Source: Cedecea neteri (GTDB lineage Bacteria; Pseudomonadota; Gammaproteobacteria; Enterobacterales; Enterobacteriaceae). Taken from it: 64,000 bases of DNA. The DNA is taken from positions 4,402,001 through 4,466,000 of the forward strand of contig NZ_CP009458.1 in the NCBI RefSeq assembly GCF_000758305.1, written 5' to 3'. Position numbers and translations under genes: made by a program. Under the pieces are notes generated by a model that worked only from the letters and a program-made list of their open reading frames with translations, made no database searches and had not been told where the DNA came from. Positions 33,811-41,957 of the stretch are shown here, piece after piece. How positions within the stretch are numbered: the stretch's first letter is position 1; every line of letters begins with the position of its first letter.

Positions 33811-34932
33811 TCAGCTTTCGGTCGGGCTGATTTTTAGCAGCTCGCCATCAGATTCGTCGGTCAGGACATACAGATAGCCGTCCGGGCCGACGCGCACATC
33901 ACGGATACGCTTTTTACGATCCCCCAGCAGCCGCTGTTCGCCCGTCACCTTATCGCCGTCCAGCGTTAGTTCAATCAGATTCTTTTCTTTGAGCGCGCCG
34001 ATAAACAGCTTGCCTTTCCACTGCGGGAAGGTGTCAGCCGAATAAAACGCCATGCCGCTTATAGCCGAGGAGACTTTCCAGTAATAAATCGGCTGTTCGG
34101 TGCCTTCAACTTCTCCTCCTTTCGCTTCGGGGATCTTAAGTCCGCTGTAATTAATGCCCCAGGTCGCCAGCGGCCAGCCGTAGTTTTTCCCGGCTGTCGG
34201 GATATTGATTTCATCTCCGCCTTTCGGCCCGTGCTCGTTTAGCCACAGCTCGCCGTTGGCCGGATTAATGGCTAATCCCTGCGGGTTACGGTGGCCGTAA
34301 GACCAAATTTCAGGCCGGACGCCCGGTTTGCCAACAAACGGGTTATCCTGCGGGACGGAACCATCGGCATTAAGCCTCACCACTTTGCCCTGCAGCTTAT
34401 CGAGATCCTGGGCCGTGGCGCGCTCGTTGTTTTCCCCCAGCGCGATAAATACATGACCTTGCCCGTCAAACGCCATGCGTCCGCCGAAATGGTTGCCGGT
34501 GGAGAGTTTTGGTGCCTGGCGGAACACAACCCTGAAGTTTTCCAGCCGCTTCAGATCCTGGCTTAACGTGCCATATCCAACGGCGGTACCGGCTTTATTG
34601 TCGCTGCCGCCTTCGGCAAAGCTAAGCCACACGCGGCGGCTACTGGCAAAATCCGGGGCCAGCACAACGTCCAGCAAACCGCCCTGCCCGTGGGCCCAGA
34701 CAACGGGCACGCCGCTAATCGGGGCGGATAATCCCTTGCCCTGCTGCCACAGATGCAGCTCCCCGCCGCGCAGGGTAATCAACACTCCCTGATTATCAGG
34801 CAAAAAGTCCAGCGCCCACGGATGTGGCAGGTTGGTTTGCAGGACTTCAACGTTGGTTTTGGCGGCCAGAGCATAAGAGGCAGAGAAAAGCAGCGTGGCG
34901 GCGAGAAGCGTACGGGACGGGAACGGCGGCAT
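33811..34932 (-). CDS. yliI: Aldose sugar dehydrogenase YliI (PQQ-dependent soluble GDH family)
   Basis: A 373-residue periplasmic quinoprotein of the soluble glucose dehydrogenase-B type, which oxidises aldoses using PQQ. A signal peptide covers residues 1-23. The six-bladed propeller carries HPWALDFLPD, STGNHFGGRMAFDGQG with the catalytic His, YGHRNPQGLA and WLNEHGPKGGDEIN, the PQQ and calcium ligands. No PQQ synthesis gene is in the window, so cofactor supply is external or encoded elsewhere. It follows bssR in the same direction. Confidence 0.92.
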   Translation of the reverse strand: MPPFPSRTLLAATLLFSASYALAAKTNVEVLQTNLPHPWALDFLPDNQGVLITLRGGELHLWQQGKGLSAPISGVPVVWAHGQGGLLDVVLAPDFASSRRVWLSFAEGGSDNKAGTAVGYGTLSQDLKRLENFRVVFRQAPKLSTGNHFGGRMAFDGQGHVFIALGENNERATAQDLDKLQGKVVRLNADGSVPQDNPFVGKPGVRPEIWSYGHRNPQGLAINPANGELWLNEHGPKGGDEINIPTAGKNYGWPLATWGINYSGLKIPEAKGGEVEGTEQPIYYWKVSSAISGMAFYSADTFPQWKGKLFIGALKEKNLIELTLDGDKVTGEQRLLGDRKKRIRDVRVGPDGYLYVLTDESDGELLKISPTES

Positions 34933-35011
34933 GGCAATCTCCTGGTTTTGGCTATTCGTTAAGGGTAGCCGCCGGAGATAATTTACCGCCCGGTTTTACA
35001 TAACATTAAGA

Positions 35012-35039
35012 ACGGGGAGTGTGGCAGACTCCCCGCGCT
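35012..35039 (-). terminator. Candidate terminator after bssR
   Basis: GGGGAGTGTGGCAGACTCCCC forms an 8-bp stem close after the bssR stop. The T-run on the minus strand is only GTTCTT, so termination is tentative. Confidence 0.45.
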
Positions 35040-35043
35040 CAGG

Positions 35044-35427
35044 TCAGGCTTCGATGGCCTTATCGCGTTCTGCCAGCGCATTCAGGCTGCGGGTGAGCTG
35101 CATCAGGCTGGTTTCAAGCTTTGCCGCATCAACCGCGATATATTGCGGGCAGTCTTTGCGCCCGCTCATCAGGCAAACTGCAGCGGATGAACACGCCTCA
35201 ACGGCGTGGCGAAAATCATCTTTTTCATCGTCCAACAGGCTCGCCTGCAGCACAAAGGCAGCATCGCGGCTCCGGTGACAGACATCCAGCAAACGGGTCC
35301 GCAGCTGTTCGCTTTCGCTGACAGACATGTACCCTTTGGCCTTTCTCAACGCCAGGTAGGCGGCAATCTCTCCCTTCGCGGCCTGCAGTTTTTTCAACAG
35401 GTCGTGTTTAACCGTACATCCGGACAT
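35044..35427 (-). CDS. bssR: Biofilm regulator BssR
   Basis: A 127-residue mainly helical cytosolic protein with the MSGCTVKHDLLKKLQAAKGEI start and SRDAAFVLQASLLDDEKDDF of BssR (YliH). In E. coli it influences biofilm formation and indole and AI-2 related signalling; the mechanism is not known. No DNA-binding motif is obvious. It lies between yliI and rimO as in E. coli. A GAGGAGGAT ribosome site precedes the ATG. Confidence 0.87.
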   Translation of the reverse strand: MSGCTVKHDLLKKLQAAKGEIAAYLALRKAKGYMSVSESEQLRTRLLDVCHRSRDAAFVLQASLLDDEKDDFRHAVEACSSAAVCLMSGRKDCPQYIAVDAAKLETSLMQLTRSLNALAERDKAIEA

Positions 35428-35658
35428 AATGCATCCTCCTCGTGGGTTAACGATTAATCCACAGCTAAAGTATGGTCAAGGGACGGGAATTCGCGGCCAA
35501 TATCTTTCACATTTGATGCTGTTTAGTGGGTAATTCGCAGCACGTGGGGGTTAAACCGAAACCTATAACGCAAACTGCAATTCTCCAGTACAAATTCCCG
35601 CCCAACCTCTGTAGAATCCCTGCCCTAATCTTTCTAATAATTGAACACTTTTTAAGCT

Positions 35659-36984
35659 ATGAGCAATGTGACCCAACAACCCCGTATCGGGTTTGTCTCC
35701 CTCGGCTGCCCGAAAAACCTCGTGGACTCCGAACGCATCCTGACTGAACTGCGCACCGAAGGTTATGACGTGGTGCCAAGCTATGACGACGCCGACATGG
35801 TTATCGTCAACACCTGCGGCTTTATCGACAGCGCCGTACAGGAATCGCTGGAAGCCATCGGCGAAGCGCTGAACGAAAACGGTAAGGTGATTGTCACCGG
35901 TTGCCTGGGCGCAAAAGAAGATCAGATCCGCGAAGTGCATCCGAAGGTACTGGAAATCACCGGTCCTCACAGCTACGAGCAGGTTCTGCAGCACGTTCAC
36001 CACTACGTGCCAAAACCGCAGCACAACCCGTTCCTGAGCCTGGTGCCGGAACAGGGCGTGAAGCTGACACCACGCCACTACGCGTACCTGAAAATTTCCG
36101 AAGGCTGCAACCATCGCTGCACCTTCTGCATTATCCCGTCCATGCGTGGCGATCTGGACAGCCGCCCAATCGGCGACGTGCTGGCGGAGGCAAAACGTCT
36201 GGTTGAAGCGGGCGTGAAAGAGCTGCTGGTGATCTCTCAGGACACCTCAGCTTACGGCGTAGACGTTAAGCACCGCACCGGGTTCTGGAACGGTGCTCCG
36301 GTCAAAACCAGCATGGTTAGCCTGTGCGAGCAGCTGGCTAAACTGGGCGTCTGGACTCGCCTGCACTACGTTTACCCGTATCCGCACGTTGACGATGTGA
36401 TCCCGCTGATGGCGGAAGGCAAAATTCTGCCGTACCTCGACATCCCACTGCAGCACGCCAGCCCGCGTATTCTGAAGCTGATGAAGCGCCCTGGTTCTGC
36501 GGATCGTCAGCTGCAGCGCATCAAGCAGTGGCGTGAAATCTGCCCTGATCTTACCCTGCGTTCGACCTTTATCGTCGGCTTCCCGGGTGAAACCGAAGAA
36601 GACTTCGAGATGCTGCTCGACTTCCTGAAAGAAGCGCGCCTGGATCGCGTGGGCTGCTTCAAATACAGCCCGGTTGACGGGGCGACCGCCAACGAGCTGC
36701 CGGACCAGGTGCCGGAAGAAGTGAAAGAAGAGCGCTGGAACCGCTTTATGCAGCTGCAGCAGAAAATCTCTGCCGAGCGCCTGCAGGAAAAAGTGGGCCG
36801 CGAGATTCTGGTCATGGTGGATGAAGTCGACGAAGAAGGCGCCATTGGCCGCAGCATGGCGGATGCCCCAGAAATCGACGGCGCGGTTTACCTGAATGGT
36901 GAAACGAAGCTGAAACCAGGCGACGTTGTCCGTGTGAAAGTTGAAAACGCGGATGAGTACGATCTGTGGGGTTCAGTAGTTTAG
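35659..36984 (+). CDS. rimO: Ribosomal protein S12 methylthiotransferase RimO
   Basis: A 441-residue radical SAM enzyme that methylthiolates Asp88 of ribosomal protein S12. The N-terminal domain has the three cluster-binding Cys C17, C53 and C82; the radical SAM motif is C150-x3-C154-x2-C157 in EGCNHRCTFC; the C-terminal TRAM domain starts near 375 (RLQEKVGREILVMVDEV). Length equals E. coli RimO. It is a single-gene unit followed by a repeat-rich non-coding region. Confidence 0.95.
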   Translation: MSNVTQQPRIGFVSLGCPKNLVDSERILTELRTEGYDVVPSYDDADMVIVNTCGFIDSAVQESLEAIGEALNENGKVIVTGCLGAKEDQIREVHPKVLEITGPHSYEQVLQHVHHYVPKPQHNPFLSLVPEQGVKLTPRHYAYLKISEGCNHRCTFCIIPSMRGDLDSRPIGDVLAEAKRLVEAGVKELLVISQDTSAYGVDVKHRTGFWNGAPVKTSMVSLCEQLAKLGVWTRLHYVYPYPHVDDVIPLMAEGKILPYLDIPLQHASPRILKLMKRPGSADRQLQRIKQWREICPDLTLRSTFIVGFPGETEEDFEMLLDFLKEARLDRVGCFKYSPVDGATANELPDQVPEEVKEERWNRFMQLQQKISAERLQEKVGREILVMVDEVDEEGAIGRSMADAPEIDGAVYLNGETKLKPGDVVRVKVENADEYDLWGSVV

Positions 36985-37086
36985 TTTTGCCCAGCCTCTT
37001 CTGAATAAAAAGGGCTTTTTGCGGGAACGGTGAATATTCCGTTCACTTCCAGTCCAGTTTTATATGCAGCCACCGCACCTGTGAAC

Positions 37087-37270
37087 GTCTCGGGAGAATC
37101 ACCGTCATTCCCCCGAGACCCCGGACTCCCGGCCAAATAAATCGACCGCTGAAGCGGCAGACCTCCGTTTTATCTCCCAGTCCTGGGTCGGCTGAGATGC
37201 GTTCCCGACGCTCTCAGCCTCCGGCCGTTCCCGACGTCCGGCCCCTGGCCAGTCGGAGAGAAAACGGAGG
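37087..37270. repeat. Multi-hairpin structured element downstream of rimO
   Basis: Non-coding sequence able to form several hairpins. GTCTCGGG (37087) pairs perfectly with CCCGAGAC (37112). CCGCT-GA-AGCGG is at 37146. A 15-base arm at 37162 pairs, with one mismatch, to GAGAGAAAACGGAGG at 37256, enclosing two hairpins at 37190-37219 and 37221-37241. Both inner hairpins have the same apex CGTTCCCGACG. The layout suggests a folded RNA or a mobile palindromic element. No coding frame is convincing on either strand. Confidence 0.55.
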
Positions 37271-37343
37271 CGATTTAAGCCGGAACCGTGCCTCGCTTTA
37301 CAACTAACATTTTCCTCAGCCGCAGCGTTGCTTCTGGTTTTTA

Positions 37344-37447
37344 CCCTCACCCTAACCCTCTCCCAGAGGGAGAGGGAATAGATAGCGTACTGTTCTAACC
37401 TGTTGTTTTCTCCCTCGCCCCTTTGGGGAGAGGGTCGGGGTGAGGGG
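37344..37447. repeat. GC-rich inverted-repeat element, copy 3
   Basis: CCCTCACCCTAACCCTCTCC opens the copy and GGGGAGAGGGTCGGGGTGAG closes it, with CTCCCAGAGGGAG inside. It lies in the 654-base gene-free gap between rimO and the MipA-family gene. Confidence 0.85.
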
Positions 37448-37638
37448 AAGAAGTGTTTCCGGTTCTTTTTCAAAGACCCCGAATGTTTGGGTGATAGCCG
37501 GTGGGTTTACCGCTTCAGCGGCGATGAGCTCGCCGGGCGCCAGGGGCTACATATGGAACTGTACAGAAAGCGAACGGGACCTTATCCAGCCCGTCAGAAA
37601 ATGTATTTTTAAATACGAAATCACCATTGAGCACACGC
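37448..37638. other. Gene-free remainder of the rimO to MipA-family gap
   Basis: No gene is recognised. CCGCTTCAGCGG at 37510 is the exact reverse complement of the palindrome at 37146 and is likewise followed by CGAT, suggesting an inverted partial copy of the structured element on the other side of repeat copy 3. GGCGATGAGCTCGCC at 37520 is another hairpin. Confidence 0.5.
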
Positions 37639-38379
37639 CTAAAACGTATAACTCATCCCCACCGTTAACTCCCGCAGGTTATTCTTATTCACCATTGGGC
37701 TGTCACTGATGGCACTCGGATAAAAACGCTGGGTAAACTGCGCCCAGGTATTCCAGAGTGGCGTCCAGGCGTAGTTCATTGCCAGTTGCGCATAAGGCAC
37801 AATACTGCCCTGTGGTCGCCATGTCGCAAGGCCCGTTTTTGCCGATTCTTTATCTGAAACGCCATAGTAATAACGCGTGTTTTGCGCATTCGAAAAGTCC
37901 ATTCCGGCCTCAGGCACTAACGTGAAATCGCCCCACTGCGCCATCGTAATATACGCCGAATTCGCCGTCACGCCGTTGCTGACACCCAGCGTGTCGCCCG
38001 CAAGCGTCGCGCTGAACGCGCCTATCGGCGTGGTGTATTGCATCGTCATGCCGCCCATCATCGTGCTGTGGCGGTTATTCAATCCCCGCAGCGCAGGCGT
38101 CTGCCCGGTATCCGCCCGATACAGAGTGTCGTAGTAATAAACTTTCGCGCGCAGCAGCAGCGTGTCGGTATTGATGAAGTTATAGCCCGCTTCGGTGCCG
38201 TCGAGGTACCAGGTTTTGCCGTCGTAGCCGACGTAGGGCAGCGCCCAGCGAAGCTGGTGCCGGGTTTGATAAGGGGTTTGATACAGGCCACCCTGCGCGC
38301 CAAGCGACCAGCTAGCCGCCGGGCAGGCAGTGGCAATCAGCAACGGGCTGAGCAGAATTGCCCCGGTTATTTTTCTCAT
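37639..38379 (-). CDS. MipA/OmpV-family outer-membrane protein
   Basis: A 246-residue beta-barrel protein. A signal peptide covers about residues 1-21 (ending CPAA). The mature part has alternating aromatic strands, YYYGVSDKESAKTG typical of MipA/OmpV proteins, and a terminal GMSYTF with C-terminal Phe for barrel insertion. Members are scaffolds for murein synthesis (MipA) or outer-membrane pores of unknown substrate. It occupies the place where E. coli has yliE and yliF. The start MRKITGAIL at 38379 gives the best signal peptide. Confidence 0.8.
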   Translation of the reverse strand: MRKITGAILLSPLLIATACPAASWSLGAQGGLYQTPYQTRHQLRWALPYVGYDGKTWYLDGTEAGYNFINTDTLLLRAKVYYYDTLYRADTGQTPALRGLNNRHSTMMGGMTMQYTTPIGAFSATLAGDTLGVSNGVTANSAYITMAQWGDFTLVPEAGMDFSNAQNTRYYYGVSDKESAKTGLATWRPQGSIVPYAQLAMNYAWTPLWNTWAQFTQRFYPSAISDSPMVNKNNLRELTVGMSYTF

Positions 38380-38415
38380 GTCTTCACTCCAGGGCAACGA
38401 ATCTACTGCCTCAGC

Positions 38416-39327
38416 TTAACCTTTAATTTTCGGATCCAGCGCGTCCCGCAGCCCATCCCCAAGCAAATTGAACGCCAACACGGTCAAAAAGATGGCAAGA
38501 CTCGGGAAAATAGCCACATGCGGGGCAATCACCATATCTGCCCTCGCCTCGTTGAGCATAGCGCCCCACTCCGGCGTCGGTGGCTGAGCCCCGAGGCCGA
38601 GAAATGACAGGCTTGCGGCGGAAATTATCGAGGTCCCAATGCGCATGGTGAAATACACCACAATCGACGAAACGGTTCCCGGCAGAATATGCCGGAAGAT
38701 GATAGTCGCATCCGGGGCACCAATGCTACGAGCAGACTCAATAAAAGTTTGCTGTTTCAGCACCAGCGTGTTGCCGCGTACCAGGCGGGCAAAGGCCGGA
38801 ATACTGAAAATTGCCACCGCAATAATCACGTTGGTCATGCCGCTGCCCATCACCGCCACCACCGCGATTGCCAGCAGAATACCGGGGAAGGCGAACAGCA
38901 CGTCGCAGATTCGCATGATAATGCGATCCCACCAGCCTTCGTAATAGCCCGCCAGCAGGCCAAAGAAGGTGCCAATTAGCGCGCCGATAAGCACCGAAAA
39001 GACACCTGCGGCCAGCGAGATTTGCGCCCCGACCAGCACGCGGCTAAAAATATCCCGCCCCAGAGAATCAACGCCAAACCAGTGCAGCATCGACGGGCCG
39101 TCGTTCAGCCTGTCGTAATCGAAGTAGTTTTCTGCATCAAAGGGGGCAATCCACGGCGCGATTAACGCAATCACTATCAGCAAAAGCACAAACAGCCCGG
39201 CGGTCATCGCCACGGGCTGCTGGCGAAAACGCCGCAGAAATTCGCTCCACGGAGTACGAATTTGCCCGGCTCGAACGACGGGCATCGCGTTGACTATGGC
39301 CTGGCGTCGCCAGTTTAAAAGTCGCAT
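38416..39327 (-). CDS. gsiD: Glutathione ABC transporter permease GsiD
   Basis: A 303-residue inner-membrane permease of the peptide/nickel (Opp/Dpp C) class. Six helices are visible and the EAA loop that contacts the ATPase is in EWGAMLNEARADM. The N-terminal cytosolic part (MRLLNWRRQAIVNAMP) matches E. coli GsiD. It is the last gene of gsiABCD, 2 bases after gsiC. With GsiC it forms the glutathione translocation channel. Confidence 0.94.
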   Translation of the reverse strand: MRLLNWRRQAIVNAMPVVRAGQIRTPWSEFLRRFRQQPVAMTAGLFVLLLIVIALIAPWIAPFDAENYFDYDRLNDGPSMLHWFGVDSLGRDIFSRVLVGAQISLAAGVFSVLIGALIGTFFGLLAGYYEGWWDRIIMRICDVLFAFPGILLAIAVVAVMGSGMTNVIIAVAIFSIPAFARLVRGNTLVLKQQTFIESARSIGAPDATIIFRHILPGTVSSIVVYFTMRIGTSIISAASLSFLGLGAQPPTPEWGAMLNEARADMVIAPHVAIFPSLAIFLTVLAFNLLGDGLRDALDPKIKG

Positions 39328-39329
39328 CC

Positions 39330-40250
39330 TTATTTGTACCTGATGGCCGGGTTAATGGCGGCATACAGCAGATCCACCACTAAGTTGATCACAATAAACT
39401 CCAGCGAAAACAGCAGAACCTCGGCCTGAATAACCGGATAATCACGCATCTCCACCGAATCCACCAGCAGGCGCCCTAATCCCGGCCAGTTAAACACTTT
39501 TTCCACCACAATCGAACCGCCGAGCAGAAAACCAAACTGTAATCCCATCATGGTGATCACCGGGATCATGGCGTTACGCAGGCCGTGTTTCACCACGATC
39601 AGCGTTTCGCTCACCCCTTTCGCCCTGGCGGTACGCATATAGTCTTCATGCAGCACATCCACAAAGGATGCGCGGGTGAATCTCGCCATGACCGCTGCCA
39701 CTGCCGCCCCAAGGGTAATGGACGGCAAAATATAATGCTGCCAGCTGTCGGCACCCACCGTGGGCAGCCAGCCCAGCTCAACCGAGAAAACCTGCATCAG
39801 CAACATCCCCAGCGCGAAGGCCGGGAAGGAAATGCCAGACACGGCAATCGTCATGCTCAGGCGATCCGGCCAGCGGTTGCGCCAGACGGCGGCCACGATC
39901 CCGGTCGCCAGGCCAAACAGCGTCGCCCATGCCATGCTGGTCAGCGTCAGCCACAGCGTGGGCATAAAGCGGCTGGCAATCTCTTCAGAGACAGGGCGGC
40001 GCGAAACCAGCGAGGTGCCAAAGTCCCCCTGCACGACATGCGTGATGTAATGCAGGAACTGCCGCCACAGCGGTTGATCTAATCCCAGCTGTTTGCGAAC
40101 AAGTTCGATGACGGTGGCGTCCGCTTCCGGCCCGGCAATCAGCCGCGCCGGGTCACCGGGCAGCAGATGCACGAACAGGAATACCAGCACCGCGACGATG
40201 AACAGCGTCGGGATCAGGCCCAAAAGGCGTTTGAGGAAATAGTTAAACAT
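39330..40250 (-). CDS. gsiC: Glutathione ABC transporter permease GsiC
   Basis: A 306-residue permease of the DppB type. Six helices; the N-terminal MFNYFLKRLLGLIPTLFIV and the EAA segment RTARAKGVSETLIV are typical. It pairs with GsiD. Repeat copy 4 lies between this gene and gsiB, an insertion inside the operon that E. coli does not have to my knowledge. Confidence 0.94.
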   Translation of the reverse strand: MFNYFLKRLLGLIPTLFIVAVLVFLFVHLLPGDPARLIAGPEADATVIELVRKQLGLDQPLWRQFLHYITHVVQGDFGTSLVSRRPVSEEIASRFMPTLWLTLTSMAWATLFGLATGIVAAVWRNRWPDRLSMTIAVSGISFPAFALGMLLMQVFSVELGWLPTVGADSWQHYILPSITLGAAVAAVMARFTRASFVDVLHEDYMRTARAKGVSETLIVVKHGLRNAMIPVITMMGLQFGFLLGGSIVVEKVFNWPGLGRLLVDSVEMRDYPVIQAEVLLFSLEFIVINLVVDLLYAAINPAIRYK

Positions 40251-40255
40251 CGCGG

Positions 40256-40395
40256 CCCCTCACCCTAACCCTCTCCCCAGAGGGGAGAGGGGAAAAAAGG
40301 ACAGGGCATTGAGTCCCTCTCCCCATAGGAGAGAGGTTGCAGACACAGACTTTGTTTTCCCCCTCTCCCTTTCAGGGAGAGGGCCGGGGTGAGGG
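40256..40395. repeat. GC-rich inverted-repeat element, copy 4 (inside the gsi operon)
   Basis: CCCTCACCCTAACCCTCTCC at one end and GGGAGAGGGCCGGGGTGAGG at the other, with an internal CTCCCCATAGGAGAG hairpin. It lies between gsiB and gsiC in a single operon, so it would be transcribed as RNA and could shield gsiB mRNA or reduce gsiCD expression. Confidence 0.85.
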
Positions 40396-40406
40396 TCATC
40401 ATCACG

Positions 40407-41945
40407 CTACTTCAGATCCGCATTATCAAAACTAAACCCGGTATCCGGCATCACGTAGAACCCGGTGAGATTTTTGCTGTGGGCAGAAACCAGTTTCTCC
40501 ACCACCAGCGGCACCCACGGAGACTCTTTCCAGATAATGTCCTGGGCATCTTTATACAGCTTCGCTTTCTCTTCCGGCTTGGTGGTTTTCAGCGCATCAG
40601 TCAGGTCTTTATCCACCTGCGGGTTGCTGTAAAACGCGGTGTTAAACAGCGTTGGCGGCCAGTTCTGAGAAGCAAACAGCGGCGACAGCGCCCAGTCAGC
40701 CTCGCCGGTAGACGCCGACCAGCCGGTATAGAACATTCTCACACCGCTCTCTTTCTGGCCTTTGGCTTCCACTTCGGCCGCACGCTGCCCGGCGTCCATC
40801 GCCGTCACTTTCACCTTGATGCCCACCTGCGCCAGCTGCTGCTGGGTAAACTGTAGGACTTTCTGCGCGGTGCTGTGGTTATGGGAGGACCAAAGTGTGG
40901 TTTCAAAACCGTTCGGGAAGCCCGCTTCTTTCAGCAGCGCTTTAGCTTTAGCTGGATCATAAGGCCAGGGTTTGAATTTCTCGGCATAAGCAAGCGACGG
41001 CGGCACCACGCCTTCTGCCGGCGTAGCAAAGCCGGAGAAGGCCACTTTCACCAGCGCCTGGCGGTTAATCGCATAGTTGATGGCTTCGCGAACTTTCGGG
41101 TTATCAAACGGTTTCTGGGTGACGTTCATGCTGATGTAGCGCTGCATGATCGACGGCGAAGCCACCAGCTCAAGCTTGCTGTTTTTCTCCAGTACGCCTG
41201 CCTGCTCGTAAGGGATTGGGAACGCGAACTGCGCCTCACCGGTTTGCAGCATTGCCGCCCGGGTGTTGTTATCCACTACCGGGCGCCAGGTAATGCTGTC
41301 CAGCTTCGGCAGGCCTTGCTGCCAGTAACCGGCGAATTTCTTCACCTTCACAAAATCGGTCTGATTCCAGGTATCCAGCTGATACGGGCCGGTGCCCACC
41401 GGATGGAAGCCGATATCTTTGCCGTATTTTTGCAGCGCAGCCGGGGAGATCATCGCCGTTGCCGGGTGGGCCAGAATATTGATGAACGCCGAGAACGGCT
41501 CTTTTAAGGTGATTTTCACCGTGGAAGGATCGACCACTTCCGTTTTGGCAATGGTTTTATACAGGTTGTAGCGCTTGAGGTGGTTGTCCGGGTTGCTGGC
41601 GCGATCGAGGTTCGCTTTTACCGCCTCGGCGTTAAAGTCGGTGCCGTCCTGGAACTTCACGCCCGTGCGCAGCTTGATGGTGTACACCAGGCCGTCGTCA
41701 GACACTTTGTAGCTTTCTGCCAGCACGTTCTGCAGCTTCATGTCTTTATCGAGCCCGAACAAACCCTGATAGAACGATTTGGCCACCGCCTGCGACAGCG
41801 TGTCATTCGCGTCGTAAGGATCGAGCGTGGTGAAGTTTGAGGCCACCGCTACGACGACATCTTTAGCAGCGAAAGCGGGCGTGGCGATAACGGCGGAGGC
41901 AATTCCCGCCGCCAGCAGCCATTTTTGCGTTGTGTTAGCTGTCAT
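40407..41945 (-). CDS. gsiB: Glutathione-binding periplasmic protein GsiB
   Basis: A 512-residue solute-binding protein of the dipeptide/oligopeptide family 5, equal in length to E. coli GsiB. A signal peptide covers residues 1-26 (cut after PAFA). The SBP_bac_5 core has LAESYKVSDDGLVYTIKLR and GTGPYQLDTWNQTDF. It captures glutathione for GsiA/C/D. gsiA lies 12 bases upstream. Confidence 0.94.
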   Translation of the reverse strand: MTANTTQKWLLAAGIASAVIATPAFAAKDVVVAVASNFTTLDPYDANDTLSQAVAKSFYQGLFGLDKDMKLQNVLAESYKVSDDGLVYTIKLRTGVKFQDGTDFNAEAVKANLDRASNPDNHLKRYNLYKTIAKTEVVDPSTVKITLKEPFSAFINILAHPATAMISPAALQKYGKDIGFHPVGTGPYQLDTWNQTDFVKVKKFAGYWQQGLPKLDSITWRPVVDNNTRAAMLQTGEAQFAFPIPYEQAGVLEKNSKLELVASPSIMQRYISMNVTQKPFDNPKVREAINYAINRQALVKVAFSGFATPAEGVVPPSLAYAEKFKPWPYDPAKAKALLKEAGFPNGFETTLWSSHNHSTAQKVLQFTQQQLAQVGIKVKVTAMDAGQRAAEVEAKGQKESGVRMFYTGWSASTGEADWALSPLFASQNWPPTLFNTAFYSNPQVDKDLTDALKTTKPEEKAKLYKDAQDIIWKESPWVPLVVEKLVSAHSKNLTGFYVMPDTGFSFDNADLK

Positions 41946-41957
41946 TATTGTTTTCCT

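Noticed and set aside
37105..37473. A 122-codon minus-strand frame across repeat copy 3 and the structured element
   Set aside because: It translates the palindromic repeat and hairpins; no family, no ribosome site, and a repeat of this kind often gives spurious hypothetical proteins.
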